DNA from: Candidatus Endomicrobium procryptotermitis
GTDB lineage: Bacteria; Elusimicrobiota; Endomicrobiia; Endomicrobiales; Endomicrobiaceae
Reading direction: 5' to 3'
Length of the DNA: 64,000 bases
Assembly (NCBI GenBank): GCA_031279415.1
Contig: JAITIP010000018.1
Span: 202,685 to 266,684, forward strand
Below are positions 41,366 to 49,665 of this stretch, piece by piece. Position 1 is the stretch's first letter; each line of letters opens with the position of its first letter. The notes under the pieces were generated by a model, which was not told the origin of the DNA, searched no databases, and was given only the letters and a program-made list of their open reading frames with translations. A program made the position numbers and the translations under genes.

Positions 41366-41435
41366 AGAACTGTATGATTTTTAACGATAAGACAAGAGTG
41401 AATGATAATATATCAATAAAATAAATATAAAAACT

Positions 41436-41600
41436 TGTGGAAAAGAATATATATTTTATAAAATATAAAAATGATGTGGAACAAAAGTTATTGTTTTATT
41501 ACCTGTTGCCGAACTTCTTACGCAGCTGAATCATATTTTAACCTATCATCTTTTTAGTTTTAATTCGTTAAGAATTAATTTGTCAACCATATTTTCCACA
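41436..41600. other. DnaA-box-like sites flanking an AT-rich stretch
   Basis: Two 9-mers fit the DnaA box TTWTNCACA: minus strand at 41436-41444 and plus strand at 41592-41600, both TTTTCCACA. A near match (TGTTCCACA, minus strand) lies at 41475-41483. Between the first two is a run of nearly pure A/T (41441-41470). This could be a DnaA-titrating or regulatory site. A chromosomal origin is doubtful because genes on both sides run in the same direction. Confidence 0.3.
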
Positions 41601-41689
41601 TTATCTATCTTGCTGTTCCTCTTGTAATCTATCTTTCCCTTTTGACATATTGTTGAGCATTAATACCATCTGCCAGCCTCAACTCACTT

Positions 41690-41795
41690 AAGGGGAGGAG
41701 CGACAGCGATGACAAAGCAATCCAGAAAGCTAACAGAAACAACATTCTTATTCGTAGATTGTTTTGTTGATAAAACTGCCTCACAATGACGACTA
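41690..41795. repeat. Decayed palindromic repeat of a widespread intergenic type
   Basis: The left end contains AGCGACAGCGATGACAAAG then CAATCCAG (ending 41724). The right end, inverted, contains ATTGTTTTGTTG and GCCTCACAATGACG (ending 41791). Read together these resemble the common bacterial repeat with CGTCATTGCGAG at the outer end and GCAATCC at the inner end, here changed mainly by C-to-T transitions. Recognised from memory; copy number in the genome is unknown. Confidence 0.5.
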
Positions 41796-41955
41796 AACCG
41801 GTGTAATAAATGAAGTAAAGAATCAATTACAGAATATAATTAATATTTCGGCAGCAATATTGCCTTGATATGACAGAGCAAGACATTAAGTGAAAATTCC
41901 GAAGTATTTTATCAGTCTGGTTTTAATTTTGGGTTGGTACATTTAAACAAACGAT

Positions 41956-41984
41956 TTGCATTAAAATATAGAATTTGATATAAC
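41956..41984 (+). promoter_or_regulatory. Promoter of the rpsF operon
   Basis: TTGCAT (41956-41961) and TATAAC (41979-41984) stand 17 bp apart. The transcript would start near 41991 and have a leader of about 85 nt before the rpsF ATG. Confidence 0.6.
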
Positions 41985-42001
41985 AATAAACCTGAAACTT
42001 T

Positions 42002-42023
42002 GCTTTATGTCTTTGCATAAGGC
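42002..42023 (+). promoter_or_regulatory. Leader hairpin upstream of rpsF
   Basis: GCTTTATG (42002-42009) pairs with CATAAGGC (42016-42023), eight pairs including one G-U, around a 6-nt loop. In other bacteria the rpsF leader is bound by the S6:S18 complex. I do not see the CCG bulge typical of that motif here, so only the hairpin itself is supported. Confidence 0.4.
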
Positions 42024-42075
42024 TAAACCCCTAGAATTAAAATCGCAAGGGAAATCCAGAAAGGAGGTGTATCAA

Positions 42076-42447
42076 ATGAATTATGAGAGCACGTTTATTT
42101 GCTCTCCGGAGTTGCCCGCAGAAAAAGTAGAAGAACTTACCGGAAAAGTAATCAAAATTATTGAATCTTCAAACGGCATTGTTAAGACCGTTCAAAAGCT
42201 TGGAAAAAAAAGGCTTGCTTATAATATAAACAAATTCCGCGAAGGAAGTTATGTTTATATGGAATTAAGCGGCAACGGCGAAATGGTTTCTGCGATTGAA
42301 AACTTTTTCAAGCTTAATGACGGAATCATAAGATTTCTTACGGTTAAAGTTGAGAAGAAAAAAGTAGCCGCAAAACATGAACCTAAAGCGGTGGGGCCGG
42401 AGGTAAAACAAGATGAACCAACAGCAGAGCAGCCTACGCTTGCCTGA
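42076..42447 (+). CDS. rpsF: 30S ribosomal protein S6
   Basis: S6 pairs with S18 on the small-subunit platform. From the ATG at 42076 it is 123 residues: YESTFICSPELPAEKVEEL, KLGKKRLAYNI and a short Lys/Glu-rich tail. The start is fixed by a near-perfect Shine-Dalgarno (aaggaggtg, 42061-42069); an in-frame ATG at 42007 lies within the leader hairpin. The 3' end overlaps ssb by 35 bp. Confidence 0.95.
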   Translation: MNYESTFICSPELPAEKVEELTGKVIKIIESSNGIVKTVQKLGKKRLAYNINKFREGSYVYMELSGNGEMVSAIENFFKLNDGIIRFLTVKVEKKKVAAKHEPKAVGPEVKQDEPTAEQPTLA

Positions 42448-42877
42448 GCAGAACAGCGTTATGCTTGTGGGTAGGCTTACAAGAGATCCAGAACTTCGTC
42501 GTACATCAACGGGAAAAGCGGTTTGTTCTTTTGATATAGCGATAAGCAGGAGATACAAAGATCAGGTCACGGGTGAATGGAAAGACGCCGATCCGACTTT
42601 TGTTCCGATTATTGTTTGGGGAGATCAGGCGGAAAGATGCGGAGAGCGTTTAAAAAAAGGCGTTCCAGTGCATGTTGAAGGAAGACTTCAGACAAATAAG
42701 TGGGAAGGGAACGACGGACAAAAAAGAAGCCGGCTTGAAGTTATAGCTTCGAGAGTACAGTTTCTTTCTATAGTAAAACAGGAATCGACTATAGGCGCAA
42801 AGCCGTCTCTTGGCGATTTAAATTATGCGCCCTCAACAGAAATTTCGGGCGAAGAAGACGAAGATATACCGTTTTAA
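42413..42877 (+). CDS. ssb: Single-stranded DNA-binding protein
   Basis: SSB coats single-stranded DNA in replication and repair. The 154-residue protein has the OB-fold core [20 protein letters not shown] and [20 protein letters not shown], a polar linker and the acidic partner-binding tip EDEDIPF. The ATG at 42413 has ggaggt 8 bp upstream, which supports the long overlap with rpsF. Confidence 0.97.
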   Translation: MNQQQSSLRLPEQNSVMLVGRLTRDPELRRTSTGKAVCSFDIAISRRYKDQVTGEWKDADPTFVPIIVWGDQAERCGERLKKGVPVHVEGRLQTNKWEGNDGQKRSRLEVIASRVQFLSIVKQESTIGAKPSLGDLNYAPSTEISGEEDEDIPF

Positions 42878-42894
42878 ACGATTGGAGGAGTAAA

Positions 42895-43191
42895 ATGGCG
42901 TTTATAAAGAAAACTGCCGGACATGTATCAAAGACTGGGACAGAAGGTTCTCCGCGTTCCGGAGGAAAGTTCAAAAAGGGCGGACCGATAAGAAAAAAAG
43001 TCTGTCGTTTTTGCGCTGATAAAGTTGAAATAGATTATAAAAATGTAAGTATGCTGAGCGCTTTTATAACTGAAAGAGGCAAAATTCTTTCGGGTCGTAT
43101 AACGGGCACTTGTGCAAGACATCAGAGAGAACTCGATACGGCGATTAAAAGAGCGAGAATGCTTGCGCTTATACCTTTTACGGTTAATTAA
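42895..43191 (+). CDS. rpsR: 30S ribosomal protein S18
   Basis: The 98-residue partner of S6. The core is [40 protein letters not shown] and ARMLALIPF. The first 30 residues form a Gly/Lys-rich extension. CxxC plus a further Cys-His suggests it may bind zinc. The ribosome-binding site is ggagg. Confidence 0.96.
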   Translation: MAFIKKTAGHVSKTGTEGSPRSGGKFKKGGPIRKKVCRFCADKVEIDYKNVSMLSAFITERGKILSGRITGTCARHQRELDTAIKRARMLALIPFTVN

Positions 43192-43220
43192 TAAGAGTAT
43201 GCAGGTACACGGAGGAAACA

Positions 43221-43670
43221 ATGAAAGTTATATTAAGGTCTGACATTACTAATGTCGGCCGTCAAGGAGAGATAAAAGACGTTTCCGCAGGTTTTGTGAG
43301 AAATTACCTTGTGCCTCAAAAGCTTGCAATGGAAGCTACCCCACAAAATATTAAAGTATGGGAAAGGGAAAGAGTAAAGCTTGAAAAGCATAGAGAAGAA
43401 ATAATAAATAAAGCCAAAGAAACCGCTTCTCAGATAGAAGCCGCAGAATTCGTCATAAAAGTTAAAGTCGGAGACAATGGTAAAGTTTTTGGTTCGGTAA
43501 CAAGCGCAAATATTGCGCGGCTTTTTGAAGAAAAAGGATTTGAAGTAAATAAAAGGGATATTCTTCTTTCAGACAGTATAAAAGATCTCGGAATTTATGA
43601 AATAAACATAAGACTTCACCCTGAAGTCATAGCTAAAATAAAACTTTCCGTGACAAGCGAAAAAGAATAA
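43221..43670 (+). CDS. rplI: 50S ribosomal protein L9
   Basis: L9 binds 23S rRNA near L1. The 149-residue protein has the N-terminal signature DVSAGFVRNYLVPQKLAMEA, the long connecting helix (residues 45-75) and a C-terminal domain with GKVFGSVTSANIARL. It is full length and followed by a strong terminator. Confidence 0.97.
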   Translation: MKVILRSDITNVGRQGEIKDVSAGFVRNYLVPQKLAMEATPQNIKVWERERVKLEKHREEIINKAKETASQIEAAEFVIKVKVGDNGKVFGSVTSANIARLFEEKGFEVNKRDILLSDSIKDLGIYEINIRLHPEVIAKIKLSVTSEKE

Positions 43671-43681
43671 TAATTTTATAT

Positions 43682-43723
43682 AATAAGGTCTGCCGGCCCG
43701 GAGCCGGCAGACCTTATTTTTTT
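43682..43723 (+). terminator. Strong intrinsic terminator after rplI
   Basis: A perfect 16-bp stem (43682-43697 with 43703-43718), GC-rich at its top, closes a 5-nt loop and runs into seven Ts (43717-43723). It is the longest stem seen in the window. The dnaB start codon lies only 14 bp after the T-run. Confidence 0.92.
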
Positions 43724-43737
43724 AAACGCGGGGTTAT

Positions 43738-45111
43738 ATGGCAAGTTCAAATATCATAGGAAAAGTACCACCACAGGCTATAGATGCGGAGATGGCAGTC
43801 ATAGGCGCTATGCTTATTGAAAAAGAAGCCATAACCAAAGCCATAGACATAATCAGCGAAAAAGATTTTTATAAAGAAATACACGGACAGATTTTCGTTA
43901 CCGCACGCGACCTTTATCTTGAAAATCAGCCTGTTGACATAATTACTCTTTCGGACAGGCTCAAAAAAAACGGCATGTTTGCCGAAGCTGGCGGCGCATC
44001 TTATTTGACTTCTCTCATAGATTCTGTGCAGACGGCGGCAAACGTAGAGCATTATGCGTCTATCATCCGAGATAAATCGATATTGAGGCAGCTTGTCAAC
44101 GCAGGTTCCAGCATAGTCAACGAAGCTTTTAACGAAAAGTATCCTCCTTATGAAGTATTGGACAAATCGCAGGCGGCTTTATTCAATATTTCACAGCAGA
44201 ACAACAATAAAGGATTCTCGAAGGTTTCAGAACTTGTAAGGCCGACGCTTAAAAATCTTGAAAAACTACATTCGGATAAAAAAGATATTCCGGGGCTGCG
44301 CACCGGTTTTACGGATTTTGACGCGATGACCGCAGGTCTTCAGAAATCGGAGCTTATAATTTTGGCGGCGCGTCCTTCAATGGGAAAAACGTCTTTTGCC
44401 TTAAATATAGCCGAACATGTAGCTCTTGAAGAAAAGAAGCCCATTGCCATATTTTCACTTGAAATGTCAAAAGAGCTTCTCATGATGAGGTTTCTGGCTT
44501 CGCTTTCACGAGTCAACGCTCACAATCTTAGAAAAGGCAGATTTGAGACTAAGGATTGGAGCAGGCTTACGACGGCGGCACAAAAAATATCGGAATCTCC
44601 TATTTATATAGATGACAGCTCAGATATAAGTGCAGTGGAATTGCGCTCTAGAGCAAGAAGGCTAGCTACGGAACTTGAAGCAAAAAAAACGCCTTTATCT
44701 TTAATTTTGATAGACTATATACAGATTATGCACGGGTCAGGCAGAAATTCCGAATCGCGCCAGCAGGAAATTGCCGAAATTTCACGTTCTCTTAAAGGGC
44801 TGGCAAGAGATTTAAATATTCCTGTTATTGCTCTTTCCCAGCTTTCAAGAAAAACTGAAGAGCGCGGGAGAAAAGACAATAAGCCACAGCTTTCGGATTT
44901 AAGAGAGTCGGGTGCCATAGAACAAGACGCCGATGTAGTAGCTTTTATTTACAGAGAAGGCTATTACAATAAAACGGATCCAGAGGTTAAAAATTATGCG
45001 ACCATTATAATAGGGAAACAAAGAAACGGTCCCGTAGGTGAAGTTGACCTTACTTTTGAAAGTGAATTTACAAGATTTTCAGATAAATCAGCGAGGGAAG
45101 ATAATTTGTAA
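43738..45111 (+). CDS. dnaB: Replicative DNA helicase DnaB
   Basis: This is the hexameric fork helicase, 457 residues. The N-terminal domain opens with PPQAIDAEMAVIGAMLIE. The RecA-like domain has Walker A RPSMGKTSFALN (near 218), SLEMSKELL, LILIDYIQIM and LSQLSRKTEERGRKDNKPQ, ending with DADVVAFIYREGYY. No intein is present. It starts 14 bp after a strong terminator and has only a weak ribosome-binding site (cgggg). Confidence 0.97.
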   Translation: MASSNIIGKVPPQAIDAEMAVIGAMLIEKEAITKAIDIISEKDFYKEIHGQIFVTARDLYLENQPVDIITLSDRLKKNGMFAEAGGASYLTSLIDSVQTAANVEHYASIIRDKSILRQLVNAGSSIVNEAFNEKYPPYEVLDKSQAALFNISQQNNNKGFSKVSELVRPTLKNLEKLHSDKKDIPGLRTGFTDFDAMTAGLQKSELIILAARPSMGKTSFALNIAEHVALEEKKPIAIFSLEMSKELLMMRFLASLSRVNAHNLRKGRFETKDWSRLTTAAQKISESPIYIDDSSDISAVELRSRARRLATELEAKKTPLSLILIDYIQIMHGSGRNSESRQQEIAEISRSLKGLARDLNIPVIALSQLSRKTEERGRKDNKPQLSDLRESGAIEQDADVVAFIYREGYYNKTDPEVKNYATIIIGKQRNGPVGEVDLTFESEFTRFSDKSAREDNL

Positions 45112-45151
45112 CCGTTTGACAAAAACGGACTTAAACAGAGGTTAATTATCA

Positions 45152-46315
45152 ATGAAAACAAAACCGCCCGCAGCAGTTTCCGTTCCAAGAAGACAACCCG
45201 TATTTTTCCGCCATAATTGGGTGGAAGTGGATAAAAGCGATTTTCACTTCAATCTCAAAAAAATCAAAGAGTATTTAGCCAAAGACACAAAAATAATGCC
45301 CGTGATAAAAGCGAATGCTTACGGACACGGAGGTATTGCTCTCGCAAAAGAGGCCCAAAAAGCCGGGGTGTACAGCATAGGTGTATCTTCAATAGACGAA
45401 GGAATACAATTTCGTGAGGCGGGAATAAAAACAAATATTTTGGTTTTGGGAAGCATATTTCCTTTAACAAATCTTGCGGTTGCCGTTGCGCATTCTCTTA
45501 CTCCGACACTTTCCAGCATGGCCGGTGTTTTGGCATTAGAAGATCTTGCTATAAGGATCAACAAGAAATTGAATTTTCATCTTGAAATAGACACGGGTAT
45601 GGGCAGGGTAGGAGCTTTGCCTGATGCCGCTTTGCCGATAATACAAAAAATCGCGCAGACTCCGGAAATAAGTATGAGCGGAATGTATACGCATTTTGCC
45701 GTGGCCGACACCGACCCTGTATTTACACAAAAGCAGCTTGACACTTTTTTGAAAGTCGTAAAATATGCAAGAACGAACTTTGGGTTAAAATTTATTGCTC
45801 ATGCCGCAAACTCCGCTGCATTATTTAGAAATAAAAGAACGCATCTGGATATGGTACGGACTGGAATAAGTCTTTACGGTCTCAGTCCTTTCAAATATGC
45901 TGAACGGTTTATAACGCTTAAACCTGTTTTATCGTGGAAAACTAAAATTATTTTTATGAAAAGGGTTACTGCGGGCTTCTGCGTCAGTTATGGAAGAACA
46001 TACGTTACTAACAGAGCTTCGGTGATAGCCACCATCCCGGTCGGATATGCGGACGGATATAACAGACTTTTGTCAAATAAAGGCGATGTTTTGGTACGCG
46101 GCAAGCGCTGTCCTATCATCGGAAGAGTTACTATGGATATGACAATGATCGATGTTACCGAAGTTAAAGGTGTGGCTTTAGGCGATGAATCGATTTTGAT
46201 AGGCTCTCAGGGCAAAGAACAAATAAAAGCCGATGAACTGGCAAAAATACAGGACACGGTAAATTATGAGGTAACGTGCGCCATATCTCCGCGCGTTCCG
46301 AGGATTGTTGTATAA
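45152..46315 (+). CDS. alr: Alanine racemase
   Basis: This PLP enzyme makes D-alanine for peptidoglycan. The 387-residue protein has the PLP lysine in MPVIKANAYGHGG, LEIDTGMGRVGA, the opposite-face segment RTGISLYGLSP, and the catalytic-Tyr region VSYGRTYVTNR. A short N-terminal extension precedes the usual start (HNWVEVDKSDF). It ends 2 bp before mlaE. Confidence 0.95.
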   Translation: MKTKPPAAVSVPRRQPVFFRHNWVEVDKSDFHFNLKKIKEYLAKDTKIMPVIKANAYGHGGIALAKEAQKAGVYSIGVSSIDEGIQFREAGIKTNILVLGSIFPLTNLAVAVAHSLTPTLSSMAGVLALEDLAIRINKKLNFHLEIDTGMGRVGALPDAALPIIQKIAQTPEISMSGMYTHFAVADTDPVFTQKQLDTFLKVVKYARTNFGLKFIAHAANSAALFRNKRTHLDMVRTGISLYGLSPFKYAERFITLKPVLSWKTKIIFMKRVTAGFCVSYGRTYVTNRASVIATIPVGYADGYNRLLSNKGDVLVRGKRCPIIGRVTMDMTMIDVTEVKGVALGDESILIGSQGKEQIKADELAKIQDTVNYEVTCAISPRVPRIVV

Positions 46316-46317
46316 AT

Positions 46318-47142
46318 ATGATAATAAAAAATACAGCTAAGGCAAGAAGGTTTGCAAGAAAAACAGCCAGAGTGCAGCTTAGCTTTTTATATTCTGCGCT
46401 TGAAAGCATAGGACAGGCCACATCTATGACTTTTGAAACAGCTAAATGGATATTTAAAGGAGCGATACCCATAAAAAGCACGATTTCGCAGATGGTTGAG
46501 GTTGGCTGGAGATCTTTTCCGATTATAATGCTCACATCTTTTTTTACCGGAATGGTTTTGGCTCTTCAGGTAGGTTCTTCTACTAGCAATTTTTTTAACG
46601 AACCCGTTTACGTCGGCACAATTACGGGTTTTTCTCTTGTGATAGAGCTTGGTCCAGTGCTTACTGCTGTCGTTATAAGCGGACGAGTCGGAGCGGCGAT
46701 TACTGCGGAACTAGGTACAATGAAAGTTACGGAACAGCTTGACGCTTTATATACTTTGGGAACGAATCCCATAAAATATTTGGCCGTTCCTCGCTTTCTG
46801 GCTCTTTTTTTTATGTTTCCTTTGCTTGTTGCACTCGCCAACATTATAGGTATTTACGGCGGACTTGTCGTGACCGTGCATACATGGAACGTGCCCACGG
46901 CGATATATTGGCAAGACGTTCTTGCATTTATGGTAATCAAGACGTTTCTGCACGGATTTATAAAATCTTTCTTTTTCGCACTTATCATTGCGATAATAGC
47001 CTGCCATAAAGGGTTTACCACCGATGGTGGCGCCGAAGGAGTAGGCAGGGCTACGACGAGTTCTGTGATGATGTCTATGATTTTTATTCTGGTATCGGAT
47101 TATTTCCTTACTGATATCCTTGTGACGCTGGGCATTAAATAG
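46318..47142 (+). CDS. mlaE: MlaE-type lipid ABC transporter permease
   Basis: This is the membrane subunit of an MCE-linked phospholipid transporter, 274 residues. The family's core is present: FFTGMVLALQVG, VIELGPVLTAVVISGRVGAA, AELGTMKVTEQLDALYTLG and CHKGFTTDGGAEGVGRATTS. The start at 46318 just after alr is preferred over an in-frame start at 46276 within alr. The 108-bp gap to mlaF is the widest in this set. Confidence 0.93.
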   Translation: MIIKNTAKARRFARKTARVQLSFLYSALESIGQATSMTFETAKWIFKGAIPIKSTISQMVEVGWRSFPIIMLTSFFTGMVLALQVGSSTSNFFNEPVYVGTITGFSLVIELGPVLTAVVISGRVGAAITAELGTMKVTEQLDALYTLGTNPIKYLAVPRFLALFFMFPLLVALANIIGIYGGLVVTVHTWNVPTAIYWQDVLAFMVIKTFLHGFIKSFFFALIIAIIACHKGFTTDGGAEGVGRATTSSVMMSMIFILVSDYFLTDILVTLGIK

Positions 47143-47250
47143 TCGTTTGATGAAAGATGGACGTAAAAATTTTTTGGAGTTTTTGTATGTATTTATGAAA
47201 TAAAATAATTTTGGTTAGTAAAAAAAGTCAAAAAGATATAGAATATACAA

Positions 47251-48021
47251 ATGATAAAAGTGGAGAATTTAAATAAATCGTTCGGAAATAAACGGGTGCT
47301 CTGCGGTATAAATTTTGACGTTTATGACGGAGAAACACTTGTAATTATCGGAGCGTCCGGAACGGGAAAAAGTATTCTGCTTAAAAATATAGTAGGGCTT
47401 GTCAAACCGACCGTAGGACTGATACACATTGATGGCGTAGAAATAACATCATGTTCTTCGAAAGAGTTGCAGGAGATACAAAAAAAGCTTGGCTACGTTT
47501 TTCAGGAATCCGCTCTTTTTGATTCGCTGACTATTGAAGAAAACGTAGCTTTTGGATTGAGGACGCTCACCAAGCTTAATGACAAAGAAATATCAAAAAG
47601 AGTTGTGCAGTGTCTTCATATGGTAGGTTTGAATAATGTCGAAAAGCTTAAACCTTCTGAACTTTCAGGAGGAATGAAAAAAAGGGCGGGGCTTGCCAGA
47701 GCAATAGCTTATCAGCCTAAATATATTTTTTATGATGAACCTACAACTGGACTTGACCCGATAATGTCGGACGTTATAAGCGATTTGATAATAAATTTGA
47801 GACAACATTTGAAAGTTACGTCAATAGTAGTAACACATGATATGAAATCCGCATACAAAATAGCCGACAGAATAATAATGCTTTACAAAGGTGAAATTAT
47901 CTTTACGGGTACGACTGAAGAAACGAAAAATACGAAGAATCCGGTGGTAAAACAGTTTATTGAAGGGTCCAGTCAAGGACCTATCAAAACTGACAGAACA
48001 TTTGATTTGGAAGAAATATGA
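47251..48021 (+). CDS. mlaF: MlaF-type lipid ABC transporter ATPase
   Basis: A 256-residue ABC ATPase: Walker A GASGTGKSILLKN (near residue 35), signature ELSGGMKKRAGLARA, Walker B YIFYDEPTTGLDP and the His switch VVTHDM. The sequence agrees with the MlaF/Mkl group that partners MlaE. It overlaps mlaD by 4 bp. No Shine-Dalgarno is evident before the ATG. Confidence 0.93.
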   Translation: MIKVENLNKSFGNKRVLCGINFDVYDGETLVIIGASGTGKSILLKNIVGLVKPTVGLIHIDGVEITSCSSKELQEIQKKLGYVFQESALFDSLTIEENVAFGLRTLTKLNDKEISKRVVQCLHMVGLNNVEKLKPSELSGGMKKRAGLARAIAYQPKYIFYDEPTTGLDPIMSDVISDLIINLRQHLKVTSIVVTHDMKSAYKIADRIIMLYKGEIIFTGTTEETKNTKNPVVKQFIEGSSQGPIKTDRTFDLEEI

Positions 48022-49370
48022 ATAATAAAATTAAACTGGGAACTTTTGTCACACTAGGATTGTTTGCGATTGTGATTTCAATGATTATGATAGGTAACTT
48101 TTCGTTTGGAAAAAAGTATAAGATATATGTTTTATTTGACAATGCGTCCGGTCTTACAAAAAAAGCAAAAGTCAAACTTGCCGGTGTTGACATAGGCGAC
48201 ATGAGAGGCGTCAGCCTTTATGAAAACAAAGCGCGTTTATGCCTTGTAATAAACGCAAAAGTACCTCTTTATCAAAACGCTACTGCAAATATAGTTTCAA
48301 TGGGCATAGTAGGTACAAAATATATAGAAATTCATCCTGGCGATTCTTCTTTTCCAATCCTAAAAGATGGAGATACAATATTAAAAAGTGAAAGAGGCTC
48401 TCTTGAACAAACAATAGAAAAAATTGCCGACAAAATAAGTTCCGTCGTAGATTCGATGTCTAAAGATGGCAAAAACGGCGATATGATAGACAACTTGGCC
48501 GATTCAATATGCGATTTAAAATCCATAATCAGCAGCATTTCCTCACAAAATGCGAAAATAGTTTCGTCAATAGAAAATATAAATAAGTTTTCTTATAATC
48601 TTGCCGAAATTACTGAGCAAAATAAAAATGACATAAGAGATACTTTTGCCGCAATAAAAGACATAATAAACAAAATAGATATGATTACCTCAAAAATTTA
48701 TGATGGCAACGGACCACTCGCGACTATTATAGGCGATGAAGATATGAGCAAAGATCTTAAAGATACGATAACAAATGCAAAAGAAACGCTTGCTTCGGCA
48801 AAAAGCCTAGCCGAAGGTTTGAACAAAACTATAGGTAAGTCGAGCAAACTGAAACTCAGCTGGAATTATGCGGGAAGATATAATCTTAAAGATGAGAAAA
48901 TGCGTAACGATCTCGGCATAACCATAATGCCCAATGATGACAAATTTTATTATGTCGGTATAGCAAATGTTTCAGACAGCAGCGATGTGAAAGACCGCGA
49001 GGAACGTAATACGATAAACACGCTGGAAGCTTTGATGGGTTTCAGATTTAATAAATTTGAAATATACGGCGGAATTTTGCGCGGTAAAGCCGGTGGCGGA
49101 ATTGGCTATTCTTTTTTTGAACCTGTCTATGCTCCTTACAAAAAAATGCAATTTCATTTAAACGCTTATAATTTTGGACGCAGTGATAAACGACCGGAAA
49201 TAGACGCCGGGTTAAGATTCGGTTTTACAAAATGGCTCTATGCTGGCGTAATGGTTGAAGACGCCCTCTACAAAACCGCAGTTACTCCGTATATAAAAAT
49301 AGAAATCGACGATCCCGATATAGCCGCGATTCTGGGCATAGCAAGCATAGCCGCAGTAGCAACAAGATAA
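48018..49370 (+). CDS. mlaD: MCE-domain protein (MlaD-type) with C-terminal beta-rich domain
   Basis: A 450-residue protein. It has a membrane anchor (about 8-28), then one MCE domain (about 33-108: YVLFDNASGLTKKAKVKLAG, GIVGTKYIEI). A long helical region spans about 118-275. A C-terminal part (about 277-440) has alternating-hydrophobic strands such as LKLSWNYAGRYNL, MGFRFNKFEIYGGILRG and AGLRFGFTKWLYAGVMV. Classical MlaD ends soon after the MCE domain. The extra part looks like an outer-membrane barrel segment, so one polypeptide may span the envelope (inference). Confidence 0.82.
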   Translation: MNNKIKLGTFVTLGLFAIVISMIMIGNFSFGKKYKIYVLFDNASGLTKKAKVKLAGVDIGDMRGVSLYENKARLCLVINAKVPLYQNATANIVSMGIVGTKYIEIHPGDSSFPILKDGDTILKSERGSLEQTIEKIADKISSVVDSMSKDGKNGDMIDNLADSICDLKSIISSISSQNAKIVSSIENINKFSYNLAEITEQNKNDIRDTFAAIKDIINKIDMITSKIYDGNGPLATIIGDEDMSKDLKDTITNAKETLASAKSLAEGLNKTIGKSSKLKLSWNYAGRYNLKDEKMRNDLGITIMPNDDKFYYVGIANVSDSSDVKDREERNTINTLEALMGFRFNKFEIYGGILRGKAGGGIGYSFFEPVYAPYKKMQFHLNAYNFGRSDKRPEIDAGLRFGFTKWLYAGVMVEDALYKTAVTPYIKIEIDDPDIAAILGIASIAAVATR

Positions 49371-49411
49371 GTCAAGAATTGGATACAAGCGTGTACAACT
49401 CTTGAATTTTT

Positions 49412-49434
49412 GGTCACATAATTTTAAAGTGACC
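49412..49434. repeat. Inverted repeat downstream of mlaD
   Basis: GGTCAC (49412-49417) and GTGACC (49429-49434) are separated by an 11-bp AT-rich spacer. It could be a hairpin or an operator-like site. There is no T-run. Confidence 0.35.
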
Positions 49435-49580
49435 GAATTTGACAACTTTAAAATACAGATGGGATTTCTGAGTTTTGTTTTAAGTCTTAGACAATTTGAT
49501 AGAAAAACCAATGTTATCGGAATATGTAAAACAAAATAAATATGGCGCAGCATGCTCACAAAAGTATTGCTTTTAATTTT

Positions 49581-49610
49581 GGCGCTGCTATCAGCGCCAT
49601 TTTTGTTTTT
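49581..49610 (+). terminator. Intrinsic terminator after the mla genes
   Basis: GGCGCTG (49581-49587) and CAGCGCC (49592-49598) form a 7-bp GC stem with a 4-nt loop, followed by ATTTTTGTTTTT. It ends the alr-mla transcription unit about 65 bp before radA. Confidence 0.85.
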
Positions 49611-49665
49611 AGCAAAAAGAAACAACAGTTTACAGAAATGAGTTTAGTATAACAGGTATATATGT

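Larger units (their letters stand above)
41366..42075. other. 710-bp gene-free region between rfbA and rpsF
   Basis: No convincing gene is seen on either strand. In order it holds an AT-rich stretch with DnaA-box-like 9-mers (41436-41600), a decayed palindromic repeat (about 41690-41795), the rpsF promoter (41956-41984) and a leader hairpin (42002-42023). A minus-strand open frame at 41629-41826 runs through the repeat and is best explained by it. Confidence 0.6.

Noticed and set aside
41629..41826. Minus-strand 65-codon reading frame
   Set aside because: It runs through the decayed palindromic repeat, and its sequence is typical of translated repeat DNA.
41366..42075. Chromosomal origin of replication
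   Set aside because: Only two exact DnaA-box matches, no dnaA/dnaN nearby, and gene direction is the same on both sides. Kept only as a low-confidence site.
43682..43723. Insertion-sequence terminal repeat
   Set aside because: The perfect stem, 5-nt loop and T-run are fully explained as an intrinsic terminator after rplI.
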